In this document: positions 1 to 11,399 of the stretch, one piece after another | Numbering within the stretch: the stretch's first letter is position 1 | Layout of the letters: the number at the start of each line of letters is the position of its first letter | Source of the DNA: Turnera subulata | Lineage: Eukaryota; Streptophyta; Magnoliopsida; Malpighiales; Passifloraceae | DNA length: 64,000 bases | Assembly (NCBI GenBank): GCA_028386065.3 | Contig: JAKUCV010006762.1 | Coordinates: forward strand, 64,065-128,064 | Direction of reading: 5' to 3' | The notes under the pieces: model-generated | What the model was told of the DNA's origin: nothing | What the model saw: only the letters and a program-made list of their open reading frames with translations | The model's database searches: none | Program-made: the position numbers and the translations under genes

Positions 1-392
1 GTATTTATTCACTTCACTCAATTCTGCAGCTGAACTTTAAACCTTTGCCTTCATTCTTCTAAAGTTAATGTACTACTCATTATCATTATCAATTTTTTCT
101 CGAGTTCATTCAATTGTGCAGTCTAAATTTTAAACCTTTTGTCCCAATACTCATACTCTAGCCAGAGTGAACTTGTGAACAAACACAATTTAAATACTTA
201 AAATCCCAAACTCCCAGGAACAACCTCTCCAAGTACAGAAGGCCTTCACCCGAACTCTTCTTCTCAGGCTTAATAAAAGTTTAAACAACCATAATATACT
301 CAAAGAATTACGCATAAGACAACGAAAAATGGCACCAACTCTCATTTTCTTTGATAACCACCCAAAGTCACAAGTGTCTCCCACATATTTAC
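1..392 (-). other. Intron 1 of the BPI/LBP gene (incomplete)
   Basis: AT-rich sequence after the exon 1 donor with no conserved coding segment. It is presumed to be intron running to the next exon outside the window. Confidence 0.6.
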
Positions 393-815
393 CTGAACTG
401 ATGCATCTCCATGATCGGATATCACCACAATCCAAGTAGAATAAGAGTACTTCCAGTTCATGCTCAAATCGGCAGTAGCACCCGAAGCAACAAGGACCAA
501 ACCTGTCTCTCCAGTTTCAACATAGGAAGAAGCAATCTCCACACTGTAAATAGTGATATTTGAAAGAACGATCTTGACTTTGCCAATGAGTGGGATTTTT
601 ACCGACTTCTCAATATCTGGTAGCTGAAGTGGAAGCATGGAGGATATAGCCTTGTCTATTAGCACATCCTTGGCAAAGTCAATACCTTTACTGGACAAAA
701 GTACAGAAACATGCCCTTCATCATTGGACTGCAGATGGGTACTCGCAGGAACCAATAGAAGAGATAAGAGCAACAAGAAGACTGTATGTCCCATGAACTC
801 TGAGGACATAACCAT
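393..815 (-). CDS. LBR: BPI/LBP-family protein, first coding exon (gene continues off the left edge)
   Basis: One open exon of 141 codons begins at 815 and ends at a clean donor (CAG then GTAAAT, donor at 392-391) in phase 0. It has a hydrophobic signal peptide (FLLLLSLLL) followed by a sequence typical of the N-terminal barrel of the plant lipopolysaccharide-binding/bactericidal-permeability family: an ISSMLPLQLPDIEKSVKIP stretch, then GKVKIVLSNITIY and LSMNWKYSYSTW. Plant members are secreted or vacuolar lipid-binding proteins linked to LPS perception. Met codons at residues 1, 3 and 8 are possible starts; Met8 gives the usual family start just before the signal peptide. The rest of the protein lies outside the window and I see no further exon in 1-392, which would be intron. 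Identification is by recognition of the family, not by alignment. Confidence 0.82.
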
Positions 816-1711
816 GTTTTAAGGATATGGTTGGGAAACCATAGTACAAGCCATACAAATACAGAAACACAGTTGCTTAAAAGGAGAGAATTTCTTGTTA
901 TCTTGACAAGTTTTAAGAAGAAAAAAGAATGATTTTGACTTGGATGTAACTGGGGGTGAGTTTATGTGCACGAAGGTGGCTGAGGGGTTTGGACCCATAT
1001 CAATTACTTCTATTGATTGTTGGCTTGGACTTCAACCAGATGATGTTCGGCTTTACATCAAGGCTCCGCGTGTCTACAACTCGCGACACTAACATGCTCG
1101 CTTCATCCAATCACAATCAGTCAAATCATCAAAAAGACTGGAGTTGTTAATTGTTATGTTCTGAAAGCGCGTGGTTCTGGTTCAGACCAAGCATCTAGGA
1201 ATAGAACTATGGAAGATTCGCGTTTGAGACTTGCACTGTTGCACACCCGAACATAGCTGGGTCAATAAAAATACCCGACAAGTAACCTTAAACAAAGATT
1301 TCAATGTTGAACTAAACTAGTTATGTTTTCGTTGGTCGTTTCATGACAACAAAGAGGAGATTGGAAGTGTCTAAAATGGCTGGAGGGTCATGAAGATTGA
1401 AGAGGAATCTATCATTTCGACACTACCTCTGCTCAGCGAACAATGTAATAACAACACACTTTAGGTGAAAAAAAAAAAATGAAAATAGCTGTTTATGATC
1501 ATCTTTTCTCCATCCACAATCGGTGAATAAATAGCTCGGTATTCTGGGAGCATTGACCTTCACGTGCACATGTAGCCTGTATATTTTGGATTTTCAAATG
1601 AAATCATGTCTTTCCTGATTCTAGAAGGAAAAAAGATCAGATAGGGATAAAAAGACAAAAGTATCAGAAGCCAAGTCTTGTGCAATATTTGCAATTGGGA
1701 CCTGTATACGG
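816..1711. other. Intergenic, promoter side of the BPI/LBP gene
   Basis: No supported gene. Short frames here have no recognisable motif. The part next to 815 must hold the 5' UTR and promoter of the minus-strand BPI/LBP gene. The stretch ends at the hAT target duplication. Confidence 0.6.
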
Positions 1712-1734
1712 GCAGCAGCTAGGGGTGTAAACGA

Positions 1735-1955
1735 GCCGAGTCGAGCCGAGTAGTGCCTTGCTCGACTCGAGCTCGTTAAGGAATCCCAAGCTCGAGCTCG
1801 AGCTCGAGCTCGATCGAGCTTGCATATTTGAGCTCGAGCTCGAGCTCGTTTGATTTTACCATTACTCGAGTTCGGCTCGTTAAGGCTCGATAAGTAGTTG
1901 TTTGCTTCGATAGCTAGATCTGAGCTCGTTAACGCAAGCTCGTTTAAGCTCGTTA
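1735..1955. repeat. Left subterminal GAGCTC-rich repeat of the hAT element
   Basis: Dense short repeats of GAGCTCGAGCTC, CGAGCCGAG and GCTCGTTAA directly inside the left terminal inverted repeat. The same motifs recur in inverted orientation inside the right end (about 4262-4420). Confidence 0.8.
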
Positions 1956-2199
1956 AAATAGACATTCAGAATATTTTGAACGATACAATCCAAAGTCCAA
2001 ATATAACTAAAATTTGGTAAACTGAGCAAAAAATTTCAGAAAAAAAAAACTCCATGAATGAACCATGGCAACAAGCTCCAAAACTCTAAATCAACACTCC
2101 CTCCTTGGAAAATCAACATACACCGTAAGCATAATCACCACAAAAAACCATACAATTTCAACACTACAAACAAAACAGAACACAACACACTACAATCAC

Positions 2200-2472
2200 T
2201 TATCCAACAAATTCAGGGAAGTGGTCCATAACCATATCCAACCATTCACAAGAAGCATCAGCATGAGAGGATCCAATCCAATGAATCAACAATTTGGTGA
2301 TACTAGTATTGCCTCTTCTCGTTGGCTTCCTATCAAGTATAACAGCAGGCATACGAGGGACTTCTTCACCACTTGTTGCTCTGGTTTGCCAGCGGTTCAG
2401 GGCAGCTGCAAGTTCAACTCCAGTTGTATCATACAAACTGTACATATCAACTAAGCGCAGAAGTAGAGTCAA
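2200..2472 (-). pseudogene. Ty3/Gypsy chromodomain fragment
   Basis: The minus-strand translation reads PAVILDRKPTRRGNTS, then ITKLLIHWIGSS, EWLDMVMDHFPEF and a stop. This is the pattern of the C-terminal chromodomain of chromovirus integrases, in which a repeat-tract linker leads to a basic strand, a VLIxW strand and a final W/FPxF helix. Only the last ~90 residues of the polyprotein are present, with no integrase core, LTR or tract upstream, so it is a scrap carried inside the hAT element. Confidence 0.6.
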
Positions 2473-2810
2473 TATCGCATACCTTACTACTAACTTGATA
2501 CTGAGTTGTTACAATTGTGCTGCTACCTTCTGCAAAATAAAAAAAAAAAAAGAAGAAGAAGACCTCATTGCTTGTCTAATGGCTGTGCAAGAATTGAAGT
2601 GATATTAAGTGCAGCGTAATACCAAACTAAGCAAGGCAATCATATATCACAGTCTATCCGAATAGAGACTAAGCATGCTGTTCTAAATACTACAAATCTT
2701 ATGGGGGTATTAGTAAAACAACAAGGCTGAGAAATAAATCCCAGTTTGTTGAGCTATTAAACCCCAGAGATCAGGTGATCACTCATAATAAATCTTGCAA
2801 GCACCTGGAT

Positions 2811-3832
2811 TTATGCTGTGGATGTAACACTGGAAACCCAATCTGACAAATCTGACATGCGCCTCTCTTCTTGTTCCTCTTCATTCATCAAGCGCATTTT
2901 ATACTGCAGCACCTCATCCCCTTTGGATAGTTTCGCAGTATACGATCCCTGGTACCACAACAAATTTAGAAATGTATTATTCTTTTTTTGTCAAATTTAG
3001 AAATGTATTATTGACATCACCTGTAGTCAAGAAACGACATAAAACTTTAGAAAGCTATATAATAAACAACTAATGTGATTACCATCAAGCCAACAACCAC
3101 AATCCACAAAATTGATCTTAGCGCACCCAAAAGCATCTTTGGCTGGTGGTGATTGTAGAGGTTTGTTAGCCTGAGTAAGAGTTCCACCACAGGCTCCTTC
3201 ATTGCTGTTATACAGTTGCTCACAGAGATTGTCAAGCTTCTTTTGTATACCTGACAGCACCTGATCCTGAAAAAGACCCAACACATAGAAAACATCCCTT
3301 TATCACTGAAAATAGCAGGTAACTCAAAACTCTCGTACTAATTATTGCTAATTGCCCCGTTCAAAACACACACATAAGAGAACATGAAAACCAATTATTG
3401 CTGTCTGTGTCGATTAAAATTCAAAATTGCCCCTCGCATTAAATTGTACAAAATCCAAAACATTAATTTCATAATGCAGCACCACAAATTCAAAAAGAAG
3501 TGCTTTTGCAGATGAAAAAGACACAACCAGAGAAAAGAACGAGGAAAAGCAAACCGTCATCCCCTATCTAAAACCCATTTGTTATACCATTATTAAAAAA
3601 AAAAAGAAGAAAAGGGCCACTGACTCTAAGCTCCACAGACTTCTTGAGCTGCAAGACCAGCCTGTTCTTCTTCAACTCGGCAACCGCGACACCAATCACG
3701 GCCACGACGAGGAACCTCTGAATCGACACGACACAACCACCTCATCAGCACGACAACGAAACGAAAAAAGAAAAAAGAAAAAGAGGAAGCGAACAGAGGA
3801 GCGGCAAAGCTTACCGCAGAAGACGAAGGCAT
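2811..3832 (-). pseudogene. Small spliced gene carried inside the hAT element (unknown membrane protein)
   Basis: Four exons can be drawn with good splice sites: 3815-3832 (MPSSSA), 3625-3717 (RFLVVAVIGVAVAELKKNR, then LVLQLKKSVELR), 3083-3266 (DQVLSGIQKKLDNLCEQL and onward) and 2811-2948 (GSYTAKLSKGDEVLQYKMR to a TAA stop). Exons 1 to 3 join in frame, but exon 3 is 184 nt and leaves the frame one base out for exon 4. The alternative frame of exon 3 gives a plausible membrane segment (MLLGALRSILWIVVVGLM) that does join exon 4 in phase. A single-base frameshift inside exon 3 explains both. The protein would be about 140 residues with an N-terminal hydrophobic stretch and an acidic, Met-rich tail. 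I do not recognise the family. A frameshift fits a captured copy no longer under selection; an unseen splice variant is the alternative. Confidence 0.5.
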
Positions 3833-4261
3833 GCGACGAAGGATAGGAGAGGGGCTCGCCGCAGAGACGAACCTGACAGGAGGAAGGAGAGGGGCTCGCC
3901 GCAGAGAGGAGAAGGTGATCGGGAAGCTGTGGAATAGAAGAGAAAAACTCGACTCCACAAGAGAAAGAGAGAGAGAATTCAATTGGAAAAAAAATGAAAT
4001 TAGGGCCGAGGGCCGCTATGTCGAGAGAGGAGGGAAGTGGTGGTTTGAGGTAGGAGCAGGGCAGGGAAGCAGAGGAGGGCCGAGGGGCGAGGGGTTGAGG
4101 GGTTAAGGATTCATTTTGGGGGAGAGATGTTGAGATTGGAGAGATTAGGGATTTGGGAGTTTTTTTTTTTGATTGAGGGTTGAGGGGTTTAATTTTCGGT
4201 AGACTATTACTACAGTAGAGAGACTACATCACTAAATGTAAAAAAAAAAAAAAAAAAAACG

Positions 4262-4420
4262 TGTGGAAAGCTCGATAAGGCTCGCGAGCTTGACGAGCCG
4301 AGTATTGGTAAGCTCGAGCTCGGCTCGATAGCACTCTAAGCTCGGCTCGAGCTCAAGCACGAGTCGAGTTCGAGTTTCCACCGAGTCGATCCCGAGTAGC
4401 TCGCGAGTAGCTCTGCTCGT
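4262..4420. repeat. Right subterminal GAGCTC-rich repeat of the hAT element
   Basis: Short CTCGAGCTCGG, GCTCGATAAGG and GAGTAGCTCG motifs just inside the right terminal inverted repeat, mirroring the left end. Confidence 0.8.
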
Positions 4421-4439
4421 TTACACCCCTAGCAGCAGC

Positions 4440-5215
4440 CGATATTAGAATAACTAATTGGATTTGCGGGATTGAGGTATGCTCACAATAGGATGTGCAT
4501 GTAGAGAAAAAAAGAGCTGAGGCAATCATCGTAGTTCTTGCAAGAAAAATAAAGACAGCGGGAAAAGAACAAATGAGCAATCAGTAGTTCGGTTCAAGGT
4601 AGGATGCTTAAGAAATAAACGTCACTCGTCAAGTCCTCATAAAATCTCATTGCCAAGAGAATAGTCATGCACATAATTTTCAAGGTCGTGTTACCACTGC
4701 AGGATGCAGAAAGTCTTGCTCACTTGCAACCAAAAAAAAAAAAACGAGAGAAAAGAAAGTCTAGCTCACAAATAAGAGGAGAGAAAGATAATCCTAGCTT
4801 GTAAACTACAACAAATCTGAGCCTGTATTTCTTTAGTTGCTCCTTCACCTAAAACAATCTTCTTCATCCATCCCATGAACAATAGAACTATTAGCAACCT
4901 CCTTGTACAAGACCTGACATCTCTCCATCCAGGCACATTGGATGATTCCAATGTCCAAGAACAATACATTACCATTATATAGAACTATGAAACAATTGGA
5001 GAAGTGCACGTACAAGACAGGTCAACCCCCAACAATCCAAACAGACCATAAGCAAAACATAAGAATCTTGCTCAGTTGAAGCGTTGATTATTGGGTAACC
5101 CTTGCATCAATTCCGCTGGTGTCACACGGCACATTCTTAACAATGTGACTGTAATTTGCTCCGTCGTCAACTGATTTATATTGGATGATAGAAAGGAAAT
5201 TTCAGACAAAAGCTA
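4440..5215. other. Intergenic between the hAT element and the PPX stop
   Basis: No supported gene. The right part must contain the 3' UTR of the minus-strand PPX gene. Short frames show no family motif. Confidence 0.6.
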
Positions 5216-8200
5216 TCATAAGAAGTAATCAGGTGCTGGCTTTTTGGCAGGTGTGCCTCTTGATTCCTGCATTTCATTTTAACTTCTCAGTGGACCATAA
5301 ATATATGACATGGTAAAAGTAAATGTGAACAAGGTAGGAGGCATAACAAATGAAACACTCATTCCATGTCTTCAATCCCAGAAGCATCCCATTAGTTTTT
5401 GCAAACAAATCAGTAGCTTACAGAGTTTAAGATGTGGACGCACAAACAATAGTCAAAAATAGCAACACATGTTAGGTGTTTTGGCAAAAAGAACCTATAC
5501 ATTGATGGATAACTAACTTTCTCCGTTACAAGGTGATTAATCAAACAACTGCATGCAAACACAACAGAGAATGCCCTATGATGTGCGTAAAACTTCATGA
5601 TGCTATTTCGAATGATTAATGTCCAAATATCAGAACTACTTTCATTTTTCATTGTTTAATATCATTTGGCAGAAGGATCGCATGCAAACCTGTGGAGCAG
5701 CCTCAAAAACACGAAACTGCTTGTCAAGATTCTCATCCAACACGAGGATGGCAGCCACATTACCACACCTGCACCAAATGCAATTAAGTCAATTAGTCTG
5801 AAATAGATATCAAGGCAAAAACTTAGGTGCAGGTTTACCTGTAACAATAGTTTGGAGCTGACCAAACTGTAACTATTTGGCTCCTGAACATCCATTTGTA
5901 TCCTTCCATTACTAACTGATGAGCACGACAGATATAGTCAATGTTGTTTGCGTGGTTAAAAGAAGTGACCACACTGCCACCGAACAGGAAACCAGCACCT
6001 CGTGGACTCAATCCCCAGCCATCGACGGTATCTTCAGGATCTGACCAGAGGAGGTCACACATGGCACCATCATGAGGTACTTCTTGCTTTCTATCAATTG
6101 TTCGGATCTGATAAAACGGCCTATCTAAGTAGTTTCCCAAATGAAGCATAACAATATAAGCAACCAAGCAGGATAGAATCTGTAACCTGGTCTAGCGTAG
6201 ATATGGCGGGAGACAGACCACCATGGACACTGAAAATCTTGTTCTCAATGAGAGCAGACAGACTGCAATACACCAGAATCAAGATTCAGAAATGAAAAGT
6301 TTTCAAGGAGACTATACAATGCAGTGATAAAAATAAAAGAAATGACAGCTCGAGTGTGGAATTGTTGAATGTTTCAGTCATATAGCAACAGCAAGCAAAT
6401 AAAGCTTTGATGCTTTTCAAATTATTAAAAAAGAAAAAGCGAGCTTCGGTTAACCATCTGGCCATTCTTCCTCAAAAAATAGATTCCTCGTCATGCCATA
6501 GTATAAGCAGACTCAAAAATAGGGAAAGATCGAGTTGGAAGAGATGGACCATGATCCAGAAACAGATTGGCCACATTAAAAAGAGAGTAAGCGTAAAGTA
6601 AAATCTAATCATCATTGTTGGTCCATGACTAGCAATATACCAAAAAATCATAAAAATAGCAGGTATCTAGCTGATCAGCCTCGAGAAGTCTCAATATTAT
6701 GTGAAGCAAAAGAACAAGAAAGGCAACCATGTCCAGGCATCTAAAATGGAAGAAAAGCAAGAGGAAAGGAATTAAATTTGAAAACAACTGAAGATCATAT
6801 ATCTGATTCCTGCAATAACTCTTGCCTTTTTTCAAGTGCAACAGAAGGATAGACTATCACAACAATCAAAATGAATGAAAGGTTTAGAATCAGATAGGAA
6901 CATGTGTGATCAAATATCATGGAAATAATGGTCTACAGACTCGATGGTCAATCCAAAGTACATCATCTGGCCCCGTACATACAGAGTTCTTAAAGTTTTC
7001 TCTGATACACATTCTTTTCTTTTATTATTCTAGTTCCTTTTCAGTGACATACCTCAGATAATCAAATATATCAGTGCAATATCTCCACACATTTACTGAA
7101 CCATATTTACGTAGACACTCATCATAGAAACCATAAACCTGCAAAGAAAATTGAATTGGTCAGTATCTCAACATAAAGAAAGTTGAGCAAGAATGCAAGT
7201 AAACAAAAATCAACCTGAGTAATCTGACGGCTCTCATGGTTCCCTCTAATCAGTGTTATCCTATCTGGATATCTCACCTGATAACGAGGAAGTAGTTAGT
7301 CTAAAAAGATGAAGATAAACATCAATGGAAACATGATGTAATAAGCAAATTGGCTCAATCTGAAGAGGAAGGCAATATTCTCGCAGGGCTCGAACACAGA
7401 ACATCTGGAAGAAAGGCATAGATTTTTTTTTTTCCAGGATAACAGCATGAGAATGAAACAATCTCAAGAAGATTCTAGCAATGTGTACTATGTTGCTTTC
7501 TGGCACACTATTTTCAGTTGGAGCATATGTTTGATTACAAGCCTCCATATCCAAGTAGAAAGTGTGTTCTAAGAAACTCATAGCATTATTCTGACTACTA
7601 CATCCTTTCCCACGTGCATTACATATTCGTGTTGCATGATCAGTCCAAGTAAAATAGGTAAGGATAAAAAAAGAAAAGGAGACTGAATGCCTCCGTTTGG
7701 ATGGGTTTACTTTCTTTCTTTTCTCTGATGGGAGATAGAGTAAAAATCCACTATTAGTTCAAAAAATTGGATCAATCAAACATGGTTTATTGTCAAATTA
7801 ACTATATCATTGTCCCTGTTACCAGATAGTAGCATACATCTTGCATCAGCATCAAATTCAATTCTCTGGTAATCAAGTATCGCCTCAAATATATATGTGT
7901 GGCATTGGCAGTGTAAGTGCTGCTCCCTTTTCGTGTGCCGAGATAGTGCACTGTGGCAATGTGAACTATTGCAAAACTTTTTTATGACATGGACGGATTC
8001 ACTAATTCCAAACTGTTAGAAACTACATGAAAAATAAAAGCGTTGCTATATAAACACAGTCAAAAAGTGAAACTCCTACATAGATACTGAAGTTAAGGCT
8101 TCAAGCTAGAGCAAATTCTACAGACGTGCTAGTTAATCAACATTTAAAAGAAAGCAGGCATCCATGAGTAAAGGAAGTTACCAATCCCAGAAAAAAGAAA

Positions 8201-8870
8201 GAATAACAAGGGTACCTTAAGCGCAAGAAGGAGCAGAAAAGTCTCGACAGAGTAAAACCCTCTATCGACAAAATCTCCAAGAAACAAGTAATTGGTCTTG
8301 GGGCAATCCCCTCCAACTTTGAAAAGCTCTTTCATGTCAAAGAACTGGCCGTGGATATCCCCACATATCTACATAAAGCAAACAACAGCGAAACCAACCT
8401 CAATAACCCTTATCTCAGCAGAAACCCTATTCCCATCTTACTCAGCTTCTAGCAATGTAGCAATGGAGAAAGACGAAGGACTAATCCAATCATAAATCAA
8501 GCTCAATTAGTGTCTACCACCAACCTTTCAGCCAAAAGAAACCCTAAATCCTAAAGTTTCATGGGAAACCCAGTTGAAATCTCCAATAAAGACCAAAACT
8601 TTGATCCAAGTAAGCTCCGGACCTCACAATTAGTAGTAGTTCACTTCAAAGTCCAAAGCCGATAACACACACGCATAATAAAAAGCGCAAAAGAAAAAAA
8701 AAAAGGGAGGAGAGTAAGAAGAAGAATACAGTGACGGGGGCATCAACTCGTTGAACGTTACTTTCTTCGACGAGGATTTCCATGGCTTTGAGACAAAGGG
8801 CTTTGACTTCAGATTCTTTAAGTGGCTCGCACTTCTTTAGTTGCTCTATTTGCCTATCTAGGTCTGACAT
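5216..8870 (-). CDS. PPX: Serine/threonine protein phosphatase 4 (PPX) catalytic subunit
   Basis: Eight exons close perfectly into 305 aa: 8730-8870, 8216-8368, 7215-7277, 7053-7138, 6187-6262, 5839-6107, 5690-5768 and 5216-5266 (stop TGA). The N-terminus [20 protein letters not shown] and the C-terminus KKPAPDYFL are those of plant PPX/PP4C; PP2A catalytic subunits begin differently. Metallophosphatase signatures are in order: GDIHGQ (residues ~50), GDFVDRG (~80), GNHE (~112), then the metal and phosphate ligands in the SVHGGLSP and WSDPED segments and the [11 protein letters not shown] block. The final YFL is the site of Leu carboxyl methylation in this family. PP4 works in nucleus and cytosol with regulatory subunits, and has roles in DNA repair and miRNA biogenesis in plants. 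All introns are GT-AG; intron 2 is about 0.94 kb. The length matches the family exactly and no lesion is seen. Confidence 0.97.
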
Positions 8871-9390
8871 CTCTCCCTCTCTCTCTACACTTTTCCCTCT
8901 TTATCCCTCCTCTCCCTGTGTAGAACCCGCCCGAAGATAGGGATTCCCTTTTTACCGTTTTACGGTTTGGGGAATTTGGAACCTAAGTGAATCTTAACGG
9001 AGGAACGGGAGCTTCTCCTCCGTCGTCTGATAAAAATACTCTTCGGCTGGGTATGATATGTGTAATTAGTGTGACATTATTTTTCTTCGGGTTTTTTCCT
9101 TCCTTTTCTTTTTTTTTTTTTTTAATGTGTGGCACCGCCAAACAACCACTACTAGTCCACTCGCTGGTCACAACTGCTGACTGGCTCCTTCGCGGTGAGG
9201 GAAACCTTGTTTTTGGGCTTCCTCAGTTTTGGGCCTGTGCCCACGGTTTATTCCTGTAACTTAAGTTCTAATAATAGGCCTTTGAGCCTCCTTTTCAACC
9301 AAAAAAAAAAACTCTTTTTTTTTTCTTTTATCAAGTTTCTAACACGAATATAGTAACTCAGCAACAGAAAAAACAGGAATATAGTAATCT
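8871..9390. other. PPX 5' UTR and promoter side
   Basis: CT-rich leader directly upstream of the PPX start (a TCTCTC-type run around 8873-8910 on the plus strand), then AT-rich sequence with T runs at 9108-9123 and 9317-9327. No further gene is seen before the LINE target duplication. Confidence 0.5.
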
Positions 9391-9406
9391 ACATAAATGG
9401 AATCAT

Positions 9407-10938
9407 TCCTAGGCATGGTCTAGTATCCTAGAAGGCAGGGAGTTGTTAAAGGCTGGTATGCGATGGAGTGTTGGAAATGGGACTAGGATTGATGCTTGGT
9501 GTGATCGTCGGGTTCTGTCTGTACCAGATTTCAAGATTACCACCTCGAGGAATCCGATTCTCAATATCTCAATAGTTTCAGAACTCATTAACCCCCTTAC
9601 CAGGTCCTAGAACTTGTCCCTCATTTTTACTCTTTTTAATGATTATGATCGCTCCAATATTCTCAAAATTCCAGTGTCTAAAGTCTTTAAATTCGATGAA
9701 CTTATTTGGCACCATTCTAGGGATGGAGAATTTAGTGTAAAGTCAGGTTATAATTTACTTGACAATAAAAGATACACCCTCCTTAATCGGAATTCACCTT
9801 CTTCCTCTACTTCTCATGCCTCTAATTCACAATTTAGTTGGAAGTGTGTTTGGAGTGTGAAAGCTTGTCCAAGAGTACTGCATTTTCTGTGGAGGTTAAG
9901 TCATAATTCACTCCCGACTAGGGAAAACCTGGCTCGGAGACATCTGCAGGTTTCTCCACTATGTCCTAGGTGTGAGTTAGAGACTGAAACACAGGAGCAT
10001 GTTTTGTTTTTTTTTTTTTTGCAGGTATGCCCAAATGGTACGGTTTGCATCAAGCCTCGGTTATAAACCGGACCGCAATTGTTTTACATCCTTCAAGCAA
10101 TGGTGGGCCACTATTTATTCATTTTTTAGTCAATTAGAGAATGGTAGAATCGTTTCCCAGATTGCCTATTTGTGCTGGCTGGTGTGGAAAGATAGGAACT
10201 ATTTCATCTTTGAGCAGGTGTCCATGGAACCTTGTAAGCTAGCTTCTCAGACTAGCATGGTGTGTGAAGAATACATGGCGCAGCAAGGTAGTGTACTTTG
10301 TCGTGCTTTGTCCTTCCACCGTTCATCGTCTTCAGCTGTTTGGAAGGCCCCTCCATCAGGGTGGGTTAAGCTTAACTATGACGCAACCTACGACCAAGCA
10401 ATAGGGAAGGCGTCTCTGGGAATTGTGGTTCGCAATGAGGAGGGTAAAGTGCTTGATGGCATTGTTATAAAGATGTCTTCCTCATCGGCTCTGGCGGCGG
10501 AAGCTGAGGTAATGCAATCAGCTATTATTCTGGCTTCTCAAAGGGGTTGGCAGGCCATTATCATTGAAAGCGATTGCCTTGAAGCAGTTACTCAAGCAAC
10601 TATGGAGAAGGAGAGAAGATCGTGGTCTATTGAGGCTTTTCTGCATGATATTGACTTCTACAAAACTTGTTTTTTGCAATGTAGGTTTAGCCACGTAAAG
10701 AGGAGAGCCAATCGGGCTGCTAACTTCCTTGCTAAAGTGTTCTCAAAAGAAACACTTCCACCTGATTGGCTCTCCTCTCTACCGGCACCTCTCTTACATA
10801 TTTTGTACACCGATACTAAACCTCCAAACTCTAGGTAACTGTGTTCATTTTGGCCTGGGTTTGGGGTGTTATGTATATGTTGTAACAAACTACCATGATA
10901 TTTTGAATGAAGATATGTTTTTTTATGATTAAAAAAAA
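9407..10938 (+). mobile_element. 5'-truncated LINE (non-LTR retrotransposon)
   Basis: The 3' part of a plant L1-type element. It starts inside ORF2 (AGMRWSVGNGTRIDAWCD region), runs through the zinc-binding reverse-transcriptase domain and RNase H, and ends in a 9-A tail. A 16-bp target duplication with one mismatch flanks it (acataaatggaatcat at 9391-9406; acataaatcgaatcat at 10939-10954). The endonuclease and RT core are absent, the usual result of incomplete target-primed reverse transcription. Confidence 0.88.
9614..10838 (+). pseudogene. LINE ORF2 C-terminal part: zinc-binding RT domain and RNase H
   Basis: Frame 1 (9614-10066) carries the zf-RVT block: WHHSRDGEFSVKSGYNLL, then a WSVKACPRVLHFLWRLSHN segment with LPTRENLARR and CPRC. 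A T-run at 10008-10020 shifts the frame, and reading continues at 9999-10838 with WVKLNYDATYD, GIVVRNEEGKVLDG, ALAAEAEVMQSAI, ESDCLEAV, FSHVKRRANRAANFLAK. These are the Asp, Glu, Asp and His-Ala-N-A positions of plant LINE RNase H. An upstream stop (9607-9609, before NLSLIF) and the T-run frameshift make it non-functional. Confidence 0.85.
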
Positions 10939-10954
10939 ACATAAATCGAATCAT

Positions 10955-11399
10955 CGATACCACAACTATACTGGAGCTTCAATACATAGACAAAGCATGG
11001 ATACCCACACTTTAGGACGACTGTTTATCTCAAGTCTCTCTAGCATTCCTAACTAATTTTGTAGGAGAAGACCGTTAGCTAGTAATGAGAACTTTTGACA
11101 CTAGATATATTTAGAAACTCATGATTTTATTTCACAATCGGCTTCGGAATTCAGTAATGAATTTCCTCTACCTTCATCAACATATATAGAGCTCTTTTAT
11201 AGACATTACGGGACTCTGCCAACCTTACATTTTGAGATAAGATGTGGGAGACAATAGGTCCCACAACAAGCACCTGACATTCAGGACACAGGCATTCAGA
11301 ATGCCATTATTGCAACACGATGATAAGACGACACACTGATAAGTAGGAAATCATAATAAGGATAAGCCTTAGATAAATAAACTTGTTTGTTGATTAGTG
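10955..11399. other. Repeat-adjacent intergenic sequence
   Basis: AT-rich sequence between the LINE and the presumed Gypsy LTR; no gene or clear repeat end seen. Part of it may belong to the LTR. Confidence 0.4.

Larger units (their letters stand above)
1720..4431. mobile_element. Non-autonomous hAT element carrying a gene
   Basis: The ends are perfect 17-bp terminal inverted repeats (TAGGGGTGTAAACGAGC at 1720-1736 and its complement at 4415-4431). The element is flanked by an exact 8-bp duplication GCAGCAGC at 1712-1719 and 4432-4439, the size made by hAT transposases. Both subterminal zones are packed with GAGCTC / CTCGAGC motifs (about 1735-1955 and 4262-4420), as expected for transposase-binding repeats. 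No hAT transposase is present. The 2.7-kb interior carries a spliced minus-strand gene (2811-3832), a Gypsy chromodomain scrap (2200-2472) and a 20-A run at 4240-4259, so this looks like a gene-capturing (Pack-type) hAT. The duplication is GCA-rich, so chance is slightly more likely than for a random 8-mer, but TIR, duplication and subterminal repeats agree. Confidence 0.85.

Noticed and set aside
5216..8870. PP2A catalytic subunit
   Set aside because: The N-terminus [20 protein letters not shown], the 305-aa length and the DYFL end with KKPAP fit PPX/PP4; PP2A subunits have a different N-terminus.
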